Source: Tenrec ecaudatus | Taxonomy: Eukaryota > Chordata > Mammalia > Afrosoricida > Tenrecidae | Reading direction: 5' to 3' | Assembly (NCBI RefSeq): GCF_050624435.1 | Contig: NC_134530.1 | Location: 142,206,721-142,270,720 of the forward strand | Length of the DNA: 64,000 bases | Shown here: piece after piece, positions 25,090-35,340 of the stretch | Position numbering within the stretch: position 1 is the stretch's first letter | Layout of the letters: every line of letters begins with the position of its first letter | Position numbers and translations under genes: made by a program | Notes under the pieces: generated by a model | What the model was told of the DNA's origin: nothing | Seen by the model: the letters and a program-made list of their open reading frames with translations, nothing else | Databases searched by the model: none

Positions 25090-25195
25090 AGAAGCCAGCT
25101 GTCACAGCTTTCTCTTGCAGGGCAGGCCTCCACGTGCTGACCTTTTCGGTAATGGCAAGTGCTTAGCCACCGTGTAACCAGGGCTGCCGCATCTC
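25090..25195 (-). repeat. AfroSINE, head half
   Basis: GTGCTGACCTTTTCGGTAAT ... CACCGTGTAACCAGGGCTGC is the antisense head region. Confidence 0.6.
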
Positions 25196-25199
25196 GGTG

Positions 25200-25684
25200 T
25201 GAATAGCTCCATATCCTTGAGTGACTCTCAAACTGTGAAGCTGCTCTTTAGAAACCATCCTTCTACGTATTCATGTATGTTTTTATAAACACTGGATATA
25301 TTTACTTACACTTGGCTCACTTTCAATGTGAATCTCTTCTCCAAAATTCAAGACAATTCAAGAGTCATTAAACTAATAAATAAGCACAATGTTATAGAAC
25401 CAGAAGATGGAGTCCGTGTTGACCCCTGAAAACACAATACAATGTGCCAAAAGCTTATTTAAGAAAAACAAGGAAGTGTAGAAAGGCCAAGCTAAACTCA
25501 TAGGAATTTGACAAAGAAATTAGGGCTTCATTCTCAAGCAAGTCAACTCTCTATGCTTGGCTCCAGCAGCAGCTCCTTGTTAGTAAAAATTGTTGACCAT
25601 CTTTCGGGCTCAGAGAGGCTCCTGTGTATCACAGCCGAATAAGCAGATACATGAAAGTGTTCTTAGGACAGCCTCATAAAATTA
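25200..25684. other. Unclassified intron sequence
   Basis: No gene or clear repeat recognised. Confidence 0.5.
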
Positions 25685-25978
25685 GCCAACATTTATTTTG
25701 CATTCGTATGTGCCAGCCACAGAGCTAATTCATGTATTTAGTCCACAAAACAACCCTTCAAATCTGCTCCTGGAGAGCTAACAGCCTCGACACCCTACCG
25801 GGCAGTTCTAAGGCAGCATCAAGGAGCACTATGAGTTGAAATCGACTAGACGGCGCCGAACAGCCCAGCCACCTATGATATTGGCTCTTTTCTAATCCCT
25901 ATTCTGAAAATCAGGAAGCTGAGAGAGGCTGGTTCGGCCACTCTGTGAAGTCTGCATCTGATAAGGGGTGGAATTACT
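25685..25978 (-). repeat. MIR SINE interrupted by an AfroSINE piece
   Basis: Antisense MIR parts at 25685-25765 (GTGCCAGCCACAGAGCTAAT, TTAGTCCACAAAACAACCCT) and 25870-25978 (AGGAAGCTGAGAGAGGC) flank an AfroSINE tail. Confidence 0.62.
25785..25862 (+). repeat. AfroSINE 3' fragment
   Basis: GGCAGTTCTAAGGCAGCATC ... GAGTTGAAATCGACTAGACG, lodged in an older MIR. Confidence 0.72.
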
Positions 25979-26111
25979 GATTCTTAGTATAAGCACGGAA
26001 ATGAAGAAGTCTATGTGTACATGTACATGAGTGTATGCATAAATGACAGTGTTAGGTACGTCTCCTAAACTGTTTCAAAGACAGTAAGCAGAAAGTTCCC
26101 AATTGTAATCA

Positions 26112-26315
26112 GTCATCCCTGGTGGTGCAGTGGCTGCTCATGGAGTGGCTAACTGCAACGTCAGCCGATTGAAGCACCAGCTAGTTCCAGGGGAGAGAGC
26201 TGAGCCTTTCTACTCCCACTAAAGGGTTATGGTCTCAGAAGCGCACAGCACAGTTTTACCCTGTCCTATGAGGTTGCTATGAGCTAGAATTGACTTGTTG
26301 GCAGTGAGCTGAGTA
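26112..26315 (+). repeat. AfroSINE
   Basis: TCCCTGGTGGTGCAGTGGCT head through GCTATGAGCTAGAATTGACT tail. Confidence 0.87.
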
Positions 26316-26324
26316 TTATAAATG

Positions 26325-26525
26325 AAGGAGGCAAGTGATATAGTGGATTATCCACTGGGCTGCTGACCACAGTCAACAGTTCAAAGCCATTAGCCGCTCA
26401 AAAGAAGAAAAAATGAGGATTTCTATTCCTGTAAAGATTTAGTCTCAGAAATTCACATGGACAGCTCTGTGTCTTACAGGGTTGTTATGAGGCAAAATCC
26501 ACTCATGACAATGAGTTTAGTTTGG
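26325..26525 (+). repeat. AfroSINE
   Basis: AGTGATATAGTGGATTATCC head, GGCAAAATCCACTCATGACA tail; in tandem with the copy just before it. Confidence 0.82.
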
Positions 26526-26529
26526 GATT

Positions 26530-28080
26530 TATTATATATGAGTATCTGTATCACTTTCTAATAAAAATGAATAAGCAAAAATTAAATTAAGTTGCAAAAC
26601 AGAGCAAGGTGCATGATGGTTTGCTTGGACTTCAAAGTATGGTGCCAGACCCAGGAGAGCAGTCAGGGAAGATTTGACTGAAGAGGGTGTTCTTGAATCC
26701 AACCTTTGTGCTGACCATGTGAACGAAGTTTCATGCAAAGAAAGGGACAAATGTAACAGCACAGGGACATCTAACAGCACAGTCCATTCAAGAAGCCACA
26801 GACGGTCAGCATCATTGAGTGACAGGGATCTATGAGAGATGAAGCAGGATCCGATCACGTGTCCTAACTTGGTGAGGAAATTGAATCTGATCCTATCGCC
26901 CACTGGGAATTAGTAAGCATTAAAAGGAAGTTGCCCACTTGCCTCAGTGCCTTACATCGAACTAGTGATTCTAGTCACTCACTATAACACTGATATTTGC
27001 GAGCATGTCTTGTGGCCACCTCAAAACTATATGCTGAATCAGATGAGAGAAAAAACAGCATATGTGATTACAGGTGGGAAAGATCCAGGAGAGCCGGCCA
27101 AAGTGATGAAACAGAAAATTGTGGAGAGAAAAGCTGAAGAAGGAATGAGACTTTGCTGGAGTGCTGGGAGGGGGCATGGCTTTGAAACTACATCCACCCA
27201 GCAGAGAAGGCAGCCTCTCCTGCACAGATGTCAGAAGGTGGGAGCTTGAGAAAGCTTTCCCTCTGGTTTTGCGTGTTCTCCGTGGAACAGCAAAGTCATC
27301 AGCTGAGAAGTGTGGAGGCTCGAGGACAGAGGAAGAGGTACCCGACAGATATCTAGAGGAGTCCAGAGTTGACCCTCTCATCCTTAGGACCGCTTTATGG
27401 TCTTCAAATGTTATTGAGGATCCCTGATGGCAACCCTTTGTTTATGCAGGTCGAATTTAACAATATTCACCATATTCACGTTTACAGTGGAGAAACCTTT
27501 AAAACATGGTCATGCACATTCCAGTGAGATCACAACAGTGACATGAGCAGCAGCATGCAGCCTTTGGGAAAGTCCATTGTACAGTGTGGGGAATGAGACT
27601 ACAAAGGACAAATGCCACCTCAATGATAGTATTATAAAAAGAACTTTGACCTGGTAGGCCCACTAAAACCATCTCATTGACCCCAGGAGGCCCTGGACCA
27701 TATAAAAGATGTTCTTCCCCTCTCTCCATACCCACAAACACATCCCAACATCTTCTCCTTTCCATCTTCTCCAGCTCAGTCAGTGACGGTGCCACTATTC
27801 CAGTGTCTGTGGCTCTAAGTCCATGAGGGAGTTTCACCCCGGTCCTTCTTCCCATACCTCCCATCAGATCCCATCTATCGACTCCTGTCAGAAGCAGCTC
27901 AAAAGTAATGGGTTTAGGTCTTTGGGAGCACCCCTTCTAAACATATCCATTGTCCGAGAATTTCTCACCGTCTACCGGCAGTCACCGGTTACATCATCTC
28001 TTGCCTAACTGACTGCATTTGAGCCTTCCTACTTCTTGTAGCCTTGTAGTTTATAAAGTAGCCTGGGGGACCCTGTTGGA
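26530..28080. other. Unclassified intron sequence
   Basis: No gene recognised. 26640-26910 may be an old interspersed repeat that I cannot name; 27000-27430 is also not identified. Confidence 0.45.
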
Positions 28081-28084
28081 ATGG

Positions 28085-28632
28085 TAAGCCAGGTCACATC
28101 AGTCCTTCATTCAAACCTTCCACTAGCCTCCCATTTCATTGAAGAGGGAAAGTCAACACCCTTATAATGCCCCCCCACCAAAAAAAGTCCTAATAAGCTG
28201 CTTCCCAGGTTCCTTCTGACTCCATGCTACCAGTCTCTCCTGCATTCACTCCTCTTCTGCCCAATTTACTGCTCCTCTAGTATACTCAGCATTGGTATTC
28301 CTTCTGCCTAGGATACTCTTCTCCCAGACACCCACGTCTCCTTGTTCCCTCATTCTCTTCTGCTCTCTGCAAAAGCGCCCCCTCTTCAAAGATGCCTTCC
28401 TGGACCACTCTCTGGAGAGGGGTGCGGACATTTCTCTTTAGTACCTTTCAAATCCTGCTTCAAGTCACTCCATAGCACATCAGACTATGTATACAATCAT
28501 TGTCTTTATTATCTCTCCCCACCAGAATTAAACCTGAAGAAGGCAGAGGCTTTGGTGATTTAATACTCCATCCAATGTTTGAAGATAGTATGTCATAACA
28601 TATAGTAGGAGTTAAATATCTGTTGAATGGAT
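28085..28632 (+). repeat. L2 LINE, ORF2 end and 3'UTR
   Basis: Follows the L2 3' order: CCACTAGCCTCCCATTTCAT, TTCCTTCTGCCTAGGATACT, AAGATGCCTTCCTGGACCAC and the ending TAAATATCTGTTGAATGGAT. Confidence 0.85.
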
Positions 28633-28949
28633 CCTTGAAGCCTGACAATCAAATATCATGTGTACTGATTATCAACTTATTAAATGTACTATTTCCATCT
28701 TTGGACATTATATAAATTAAAAATAATAAACCTAAACTTATCCATGGCAGATATATAAGCACATGATAACTCTTTAACTGATAAAGGGGGCATAACCCGT
28801 AACTCACACCCTTCCACGATGTTCCCCACCCCACATACCCCAGTTCTACAATTACAAGCAGACCCTTCCAGAACCATTCGCATGCTTTACACCTGCCTAG
28901 AATATTGTTTTGAAAGAAAAATATGCTTGGTTAACATAGGCCTATTATC

Positions 28950-29128
28950 CCATTGCCATGGCCAATTTCATGACCTACAGGGCAGAGCAGAAATACCCCA
29001 CAGGGTTTCCAAGGCTGCCATCTTTACAGAAGCAGGTTGCTACATCTCGCTCCCATGAAGCAGCTCCTGGGTTCAAACCGCTGACCTTCCATTTAACAGC
29101 TGAGCATTTCACCACCAGGGTTGCTTGC
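28950..29128 (-). repeat. AfroSINE
   Basis: Antisense copy with GGTTCAAACCGCTGACC and TTTCACCACCAGGGTTGC. Confidence 0.82.
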
Positions 29129-29204
29129 CTAACACAGCCAAACAACAAAATTCTCTACTCTGACTGACGATCTGGATTGTGCTTAACCTTGTTCTTAATA
29201 ATAG

Positions 29205-30275
29205 AAACAGTGTGTTAAATGTGTATGTGGCACACCTCCATGATAGGATCGCTGAAGACAAATGGGTGCATAAGCAAATGTGGTGAAGAAAGCTGATGGT
29301 GCCCGGCTATCAAAAGAGATAGTGTCTGGGGTCTTAAAGGCTTGAAGGTGAACAAGCGGCCATCTAGCTCAGAAGCAAAAAAGCCCACATGGAAGAAGCA
29401 CACCGGCCAGTGCGATCACGAGGTGCCAAGGGACCAGGTATAAGGAAGGCATCATGCAAAAAAAACAACAACGATATAAGTGTGTGTATATGTATATGTA
29501 TACCATATTAAATGAAGGGGGAAGTGCAGAGTGGAGACCCAAGGCCCAAGTGTCGGCCAATGGAGAGCCCCTCATAGAGGCGTTTAGGAGAGGAGATGGG
29601 TTAATTAGGGTGCGAGGTAGTACCGATGGGGAACACAGCTTTCCCCCAGATCCTGGATGCTTCCTCCCCCCAACTACCATGATCCGAATTCTACCTTGCA
29701 CGCCTGGATAGGACAGAGGCTGTACACTGGTGCATATGAGGGCTGGAGGTACAGGGAATCCAGGGTGGATGATACCTTCAGGACCAAGGGTGTGAGGGAC
29801 GATGCTGGGAGAGTGGAGGGTGAGTGGGTTGGAAGGGGGGAACTGATTGCAAGGATCCACATGTGACCTCTTCCCTGGGAGAGGGACAGCAGAGAAGGGG
29901 GGAAGGGAGATTCCGGATAGGGCAAGATATGACAAAATAACGAGGTATAAATTACCAAGGGCACATGAGGGAGCGGGGAAAGGGGAAGGAGGGGAAAAAA
30001 AAAAGAGGACCTGATGCAAGGGGCTTAAGTGGAGAGCAAATGCTTTGAGAATGATTGGGGCAGGGAATGTATGGATGTGCTTTATACAATTGATGTATGT
30101 ATATGTATGGATGGTGATAAGAGTTGTATGGGTCCCTAATAAAATGTAAAAAAAGAAAAGAGGAGAAAAAAATGATTAGGGCAGGGACTGTACAGATGTG
30201 CTTTATACAATTGATGTATGTATATGTATGAACTGTGATAAGAATTGTATGAGCCCCTAATAAATTGTTAAAATT
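29205..30275 (+). repeat. Afrotherian LINE 3' region with doubled tail
   Basis: One of four copies of a ~1 kb family in this window that ends in a G/A-rich tract, AATAAA and an A-rich tail; by this architecture I infer an L1 3'UTR. Shared blocks include GTCTGGGGTCTTAAAGGCTT and GCGGCCATCTAGCTCAGAAG. The last ~95 bp occur twice (30051-30145 and 30171-30270), each with AATAAA (30138-30143, 30259-30264). Long open frames inside are by-products of purine bias. Confidence 0.7.
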
Positions 30276-30290
30276 AAAAATAATAATAAT

Positions 30291-30744
30291 AAATCAACAT
30301 GAAAAAAATGTGTAAATGTGGTTCAAGTTTAGTCCTTTCACTACTATACATAAAAGCAAATTGAATCTATGTGAGGCTTTAGAATAATACTCTTTTAAAG
30401 GGCTAAAAAGCTCTATCACTGGACATGTGCTAATTTTTTAACTGGTAAAGATGATCCTCTTACCCAGATGCCAAGACTAAAAAGAGGCTGATATCTACAG
30501 TCTACAAGAAGAATCAGGATCCTTATAAATTTTATTTATGAAACATAATCAAGTACCTTAAGATACAAGCTTATAACTGAGCAGTCAGTGTACGTGGAGA
30601 AGTGTATCTTACTCTTTCAATGTAAAAAACAAGGCAGGGGGTTAACGAATAGAGAGAGAGAACAGAAGAATATTCCACTCCTGCTTGAAGATGAGACCAC
30701 TACCTGTCAAGTCTCTCCTGAGTCTGGAGGCCGAACAGGACAGG
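30291..30744. other. Unclassified intron sequence
   Basis: AT-rich; no gene or clear repeat recognised. Confidence 0.5.
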
Positions 30745-30900
30745 GATTAAACAAACTGGCTGCCGTGGAGTCCTTTCTGACTCGAAGTCTTTATGGAAGC
30801 AACCTGCCACATCCTTCTCCCAGGGAGCCCCTGGTGGGTTCAAACTGCAGCCTTCGGATGAACGGCACAGTGCCTGGCCACTGTGTCACCGGGTTTCCTT
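30745..30900 (-). repeat. AfroSINE
   Basis: Antisense: GGTGGGTTCAAACTGCAGCC and CCACTGTGTCACCGGGTTTC. Confidence 0.82.
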
Positions 30901-30937
30901 CCCTTGACGACAAATGCTCTCCATAAGAGGGGAAAAA

Positions 30938-31130
30938 AGGAGCCCTGGTGACATAGTGGGTTACACATTGCCCTGGTAACCACAAGATATGCAGTTCAAG
31001 ACCACCAGGTGTTATGTAGGTAAGAGATGTGGTTTTCTACTCCCATAAAGATTCACGGTCTCAGAAACCTACATGAGCAGATCTTTCCTGTTCTACTGGG
31101 TTACTACGAGTCAGTAGCAGTGAGTTTGGA
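30938..31130 (+). repeat. AfroSINE
   Basis: AGGAGCCCTGGTGACATAGT head; tail TACGAGTCAGTAGCAGTGAG. Confidence 0.87.
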
Positions 31131-31139
31131 TTGGTTCTG

Positions 31140-33470
31140 GAGTTTTCCTTAAAAAAGGAAAAGGAAACAAGCAATAAGCAAAATATCAAAAAAGAACCTC
31201 CCCCTTGTCAGTGTCTGCTCATAATGGTCTCAAAATACCACAGAACTCTGCAGCCAGCGTGTCCCACTATTGCCTGCCCTATGGACTTGCGTGCTGTGTG
31301 AAGATTGTCTATATCAAGTTAAAAGCATCAACAGAACCCAAGTCAGGAGGGCAGAAGGGTTCCTAGGGCAGAAAGCCAGAAGGGCCAATCAATACATCTC
31401 TAGTGTCAGAAGAGCAAACCCAACTGGAAGTTTCCTGGGCCTCAGTGGGTCCTGGGAACTCCAGTGTGTGGTGTGAATGGAGCCGGTGAGGCAGGAGTCC
31501 CACAACCAGAGACTTTCACTAGAAAGACTCATGTGTACTTGGAGAAAGAGGGATGTCAGCCCCAACGAACTTGTAGCCCTTTGCAACTGTTTTACAGTTT
31601 GTAACCTATTACTTTTAAAGGGACAATAGCGGAGGGAAAGTGTTTTAATTTTGCTAATAAGTTATTACTTGCTAGGCACAACAGGCATGCTAAATATGTC
31701 AGCTTGTTTCATGAAACCATTTCACAAGTCTCCTTCAATCACAGTATGTACAGTGACAAGCACTCATTTGGCCGGCAGCACTCAGCTATTGCAAAGTGGC
31801 TAAGAGCCAGTCAAACTTCGACATCCCTATCTTCTGGTAGCATCCTTCCAAAACCCACTTTCAGGAGTCACCTTTCCTCAAGGGTCACTGACTGTGGAAG
31901 CTGCACTGAACTTGGAATCCAAGAGCTCCAGGTTAAGTGGCGTTGAGAACTCCACAGCCTAAGGAAGGCCATTTAGCTGTCATATTTACCTCATTATGAT
32001 CTGGTAGTTTCTCTAAGTGCACCGTGTGCTAACTCCTTGACTGTGGGGATCACGTCTCCGCTGTAGTGCCCCTAGCACAGGGCAGAGCTCTCATAACACT
32101 GTACGGGTTCAATGTTCAGTAACAATGCTTTTGAAAACCATCCCTCATCATTGAGACGATTCAATAACATCTCCTACGGTCTGAGGGAAGACAAGCATAA
32201 CACACTTGAAAAGACTTTCAGCCACTTTGAACACCCAAATAACATTTCGAGGCTTAAAAATGGGAAGCCCCCAGTCATCTGGAAATTTTGATTACTTTGA
32301 GCAATTTATGCCCAAGGGCCTCAGGAAGCCAGGGCTTCAGGAAATGCACACCGCACATTCCTCCTCCCTGGTGGACCAGGGCACCTTGGCCCACACTGTC
32401 TCCTGGGGCCATAAGCCAGGGTGCCAACTGGAGAGCTGGAGGGCTGGAGGGCCGCCCTGAGGAAGGAGCCCTGCTCAGGACAGCAGCTTGTCAGGCAATG
32501 CAAGTGCCTAGAGCTGGGGAAACTCTGAAGGGTCCACCCGTCAGTGGACAGTTGACCTTTTAAACATGAATGGCTCTCACTACCTACAAGCCTGTCCTCT
32601 TTTGGTGACTGCCACCCATAAGGCTGAAGGCAGAGGGACAAAGAATGTTCGCAGATTATGAGTTAAGGGGGGCGCCGGGGGTAACCCCACCTTCATGAAC
32701 CAGAGTTGAGGGCGGGTACTCTAACTCTAAATGCATCATTTTTCACCATCATATAAAGCCAGCTCCTTCTTAAAAGGCGCTGTCCTAAAAAAAAGTGTCA
32801 CGGAGAGCACTCTTTCCTCTCGTTTTTCAACGTTCAACGTGATTCGGGTTTGTTGTTTGTTTTGCTTTACATTGTGAAACAGAAAAACCGAATCGCGTTT
32901 AACAAGCTTCTGCACAAAACTTTCCGACAGCAGCAACAACCAATCCCACTGAAATGTTGCCATCAAGCCGGCTGGAGGGTGCACGGACAGGTCCCCGCGT
33001 ACACCCCTGCAGCCCCTGGGGTGCAGCGGCAGTCACCCGCCAGCCTCAAGCCACAAAGGCCAGGAGTGCACCTCGCCAGCCACCGGAACCCTGAGCCCCA
33101 ATGAAGGCAAGGGGGGCCGAGCTGCACTTCTGGCTTCCTGTGCTCACTGGGAGGCTGGGTCGCTCCTTCTCACAGGGTCCACAACACCAACAGCTCCCTG
33201 CCAGCAGGCGACCAGCTCCGGGGGCCTCCGAGGGCAGCCACTGGGTCCTGCTCCCTTGCCCTGCCCTTTGACCCGGGTCACTCCCCTCGGTATAACGGTA
33301 CCCGGAACGCCCTCCACTTCCTAGAGTCCTTGGTTGTCGGGGTTCCTCTTTCATAAAAAACATGGGGACCAGACGCAAAGCCAGGAACAGGCGACTGGCA
33401 GACCCATCCCAGAGTCTCCGGTCGGCCCCCTTGGTCCTTATTGTAAAAGAGCTGATCAAAGACCCCTGTC
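31140..33470. other. VAV3 intron 1, promoter-proximal part
   Basis: Mostly non-repetitive. Only an L2 3' end at 32025-32135 is recognised. GC content rises from about 32.9 kb toward the CpG island. Confidence 0.55.
32025..32135 (+). repeat. L2 3' end
   Basis: CTTGACTGTGGGGATCACGT ... CCCCTAGCACAGGGCAGAGC resembles the L2 3' terminal block. Confidence 0.6.
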
Positions 33471-33479
33471 GCCGTCCAG

Positions 33480-34440
33480 ACAGCTCCCCCCCCCCCCACC
33501 TCTCCAAACAAACGGCTGCAAACGGCGCGCAGGGACCACTTCTTCCCGGGGCTTCACGGCGAGTCTCGGGACGCCAGGCGGGACCATTCCGCCGCCCTGC
33601 GGAACCGCCTCCAGCGACCGCGGACCCCGAGCCCTGGGCGGGGCGGCGGCGCCCCGAGCGCACCTGGACGTTTGCATTTACACAAAGAAATTAGCCGGCT
33701 CGGCGCGGGGCGCGGGCCGGGCCGGGGCGCCGTACCTGGGACATCTGCGGCCGCAGGTTGATCTCCTTGAGGTTGAGGGCGTGCGGCCGGAGGTTGTTGA
33801 GCAGCTGGCACAGCAGGACCCCGTCGCGGAGGGTCTGCGCCAGGTCGAACACCTGCGCCGAGTCCCAGGTGACGCGGTGGTTGGCGGGCAGCACCTTGCA
33901 GTGGATGAGCCACTGCGCGCACTGCTTCCACGGCTCCATGCCCGACGGCTCCGGACGCGGCCGAGCCCTGACGGGCGCCGGGGATGCGGCCGCCGCCGCT
34001 CTGCCTCCGCGCCCCGCCGCCGCCCGCCCGCCGGCCGGCCCGCCGCGGCCGGCCCCTTCCCGGCGAGGGCTGGAGCGAGCAGGCGCCGCGCCGCCGGGCA
34101 GCTCGAGAGCCCCGCGCGGGGCTCGGCTGCGGTCCCGGCCCGAGTCCGCCTCGGCCCGGCCGCCGCAGCAGCAGCAGCCCCGAGTGGCGCGCTCCCGCCC
34201 TCCGTGCGCCCCGGCAGGTTCCGCCGCGGCGGCAGCCGCCCACAGGCTTCCGACTCGCGCGCCGGCGCCCGGCCACTGAGCATGCCCAGCGCGCCGGGCC
34301 GCGCTCGCCGCCGCCGCGGGGTCCCCGGAGGCGCGGGTGGGCGCGCGCGAGGGGCCACCGGCCGGGGTCCCGGCAGAGGACGGGGCGGGCTGCACGCGAG
34401 GTAGGGAGGGGGCGGGGCGGCAACGCCCACCCGGAGCCCG
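33480..34440 (-). promoter_or_regulatory. VAV3: CpG-island promoter of VAV3
   Basis: CpG dinucleotides are dense from about 33.5 to 34.4 kb and sparse elsewhere in the window. The island surrounds the VAV3 first exon and extends about 500 bp upstream of its ATG. GC boxes are visible at 33636-33646, 34382-34389 and 34408-34420, and no TATA box is seen near the expected start, so a dispersed Sp1-type promoter is likely. The transcription start cannot be placed from sequence alone. Human VAV3 has a divergent antisense lncRNA (VAV3-AS1), so bidirectional activity is possible; a GAG|GTAGGG donor-like site on the plus strand near 34399 is compatible but weak evidence. Confidence 0.85.
33736..33939 (-). 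CDS. VAV3: VAV3 first coding exon (residues 1-68, partial gene)
   Basis: Translation on the minus strand from the ATG at 33939 gives 68 residues beginning [18 protein letters not shown] and ending NLRPQMSQ. This matches the N-terminus of mammalian VAV3 as I remember it, with small differences near residues 19 and 52-55. VAV1 and VAV2 fit clearly less well. The exon ends exactly where vertebrate VAV3 exon 1 ends, at CAG|GTACGG (donor GT at 33735-33734). VAV3 is a cytoplasmic, tyrosine-phosphorylation-controlled exchange factor for Rho/Rac GTPases downstream of immune and growth-factor receptors. This exon encodes the first half of the autoinhibitory calponin-homology domain; [14 protein letters not shown] is its typical core. 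The start is supported by family length and a strong context (G at -3, G at +4). The frame stays open 152 codons further upstream to an ATG at 34395, in extremely GC-rich sequence, which I do not treat as coding. Later exons lie to the left, outside the window. Confidence 0.96.
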
Positions 34441-35340
34441 AGAGGTGGGGTGGTTGACAGGACTGGGGCTCCCTGAGATTCCTGCCTGCTGGAGGCTTCC
34501 CAGGCTCTGGAGAGGAGAGAGGAGGGTCTCCAGACGTGGAGGGTCCCTCCAAACAGGGAGTGTAGTTTAAAGGGTCTCCACTGACCCTTTGACTTCATGT
34601 GCTGGGACTCCCCAGAGGAGTTAAGGCACTTAGACAGTACAGAAGATTCCAGGATCTTCACCCGCCATCAGCCCTTCCTGTTCCATTCCCAGATTCTCTC
34701 TCCACAGATAATTCCTTAGCCTGTTCCCACAAGTTAGCTGCTTGTAAAGACATTTTTTGCACTTTAAATGTGGCTTAGGAGACTCCTGCAAGATCCCTTC
34801 ACCCCCTCCTGTCCACCTCCTCCCTGGCCATTTAGATTCTAGGTGTTTTTCACATGGAAATGGTGTTCTGTCCACATGGGCTTAGCAGAGTATTCGCAGC
34901 TGCAAGTCTGGCCCCACAGAAGCCTGTTGGAGAGAAAGTGCCCAGGAGCCCTGGCAGCCAGACTTCACCCATGCCAGGGACTGGAGGGAGACCTGGTTAT
35001 AGACCAAAGGGCATCATCCCACAGCTACTCCAATCTGATTGTTGGGGGGAAAGATCCCAGAAGTTGGGATAGCCTCATCCTTGTGTTAGCTGAGGCAGCG
35101 CATTCCACAAATAAGTCTCTTGGGGACCTCTTTACAAAGCCAAAATGGTGCAAACTGGGGCCTTCAAAGGGGTTCATTAAGTTTGATCCTATGCTGAGAA
35201 CATGCATTTCCACCCTGGAAGACTGAATCCATCTATATTTTAACAAAATTCCTAGATGACACTCATAGGCCCCTACTCCAGGTGACCCTCTGTATCCAAG
35301 AAGAGGATCATGTGAACCCGTAGATTTTTAGTCAACAAAC
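34441..35340. other. VAV3 upstream flank
   Basis: No repeat recognised and no coding signal that convinces; distal promoter elements could be here. Confidence 0.5.

Larger units (their letters stand above)
1..33735 (-). other. VAV3: VAV3 intron 1 (5' part)
   Basis: Everything left of the exon 1 donor is intron on the minus strand. I searched the minus-strand translations for the continuation of the calponin-homology domain expected from exon 2 and did not find it, so the intron exceeds 33.7 kb. It is filled mainly by interspersed repeats listed separately. Confidence 0.85.

Noticed and set aside
29369-30019. 216-codon minus-strand open frame
   Set aside because: It lies antisense in a LINE 3' region with a polypurine tract; the other copies of the same repeat do not keep it open.
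1-33735. VAV3 exon 2 within the window
   Set aside because: The expected continuation of the calponin-homology domain was not found in any minus-strand frame.
33334-34404. 356-codon plus-strand open frame antisense to VAV3 exon 1
   Set aside because: It lies in the CpG island where stops are rare by base composition, shows only Pro/Arg/Ala-rich sequence and no domain; the VAV3 frame on the other strand explains the locus.
33554-34661. Two other minus-strand open frames of about 330 codons overlapping VAV3 exon 1
   Set aside because: They are out of frame with the recognised VAV3 residues and are composition artefacts.
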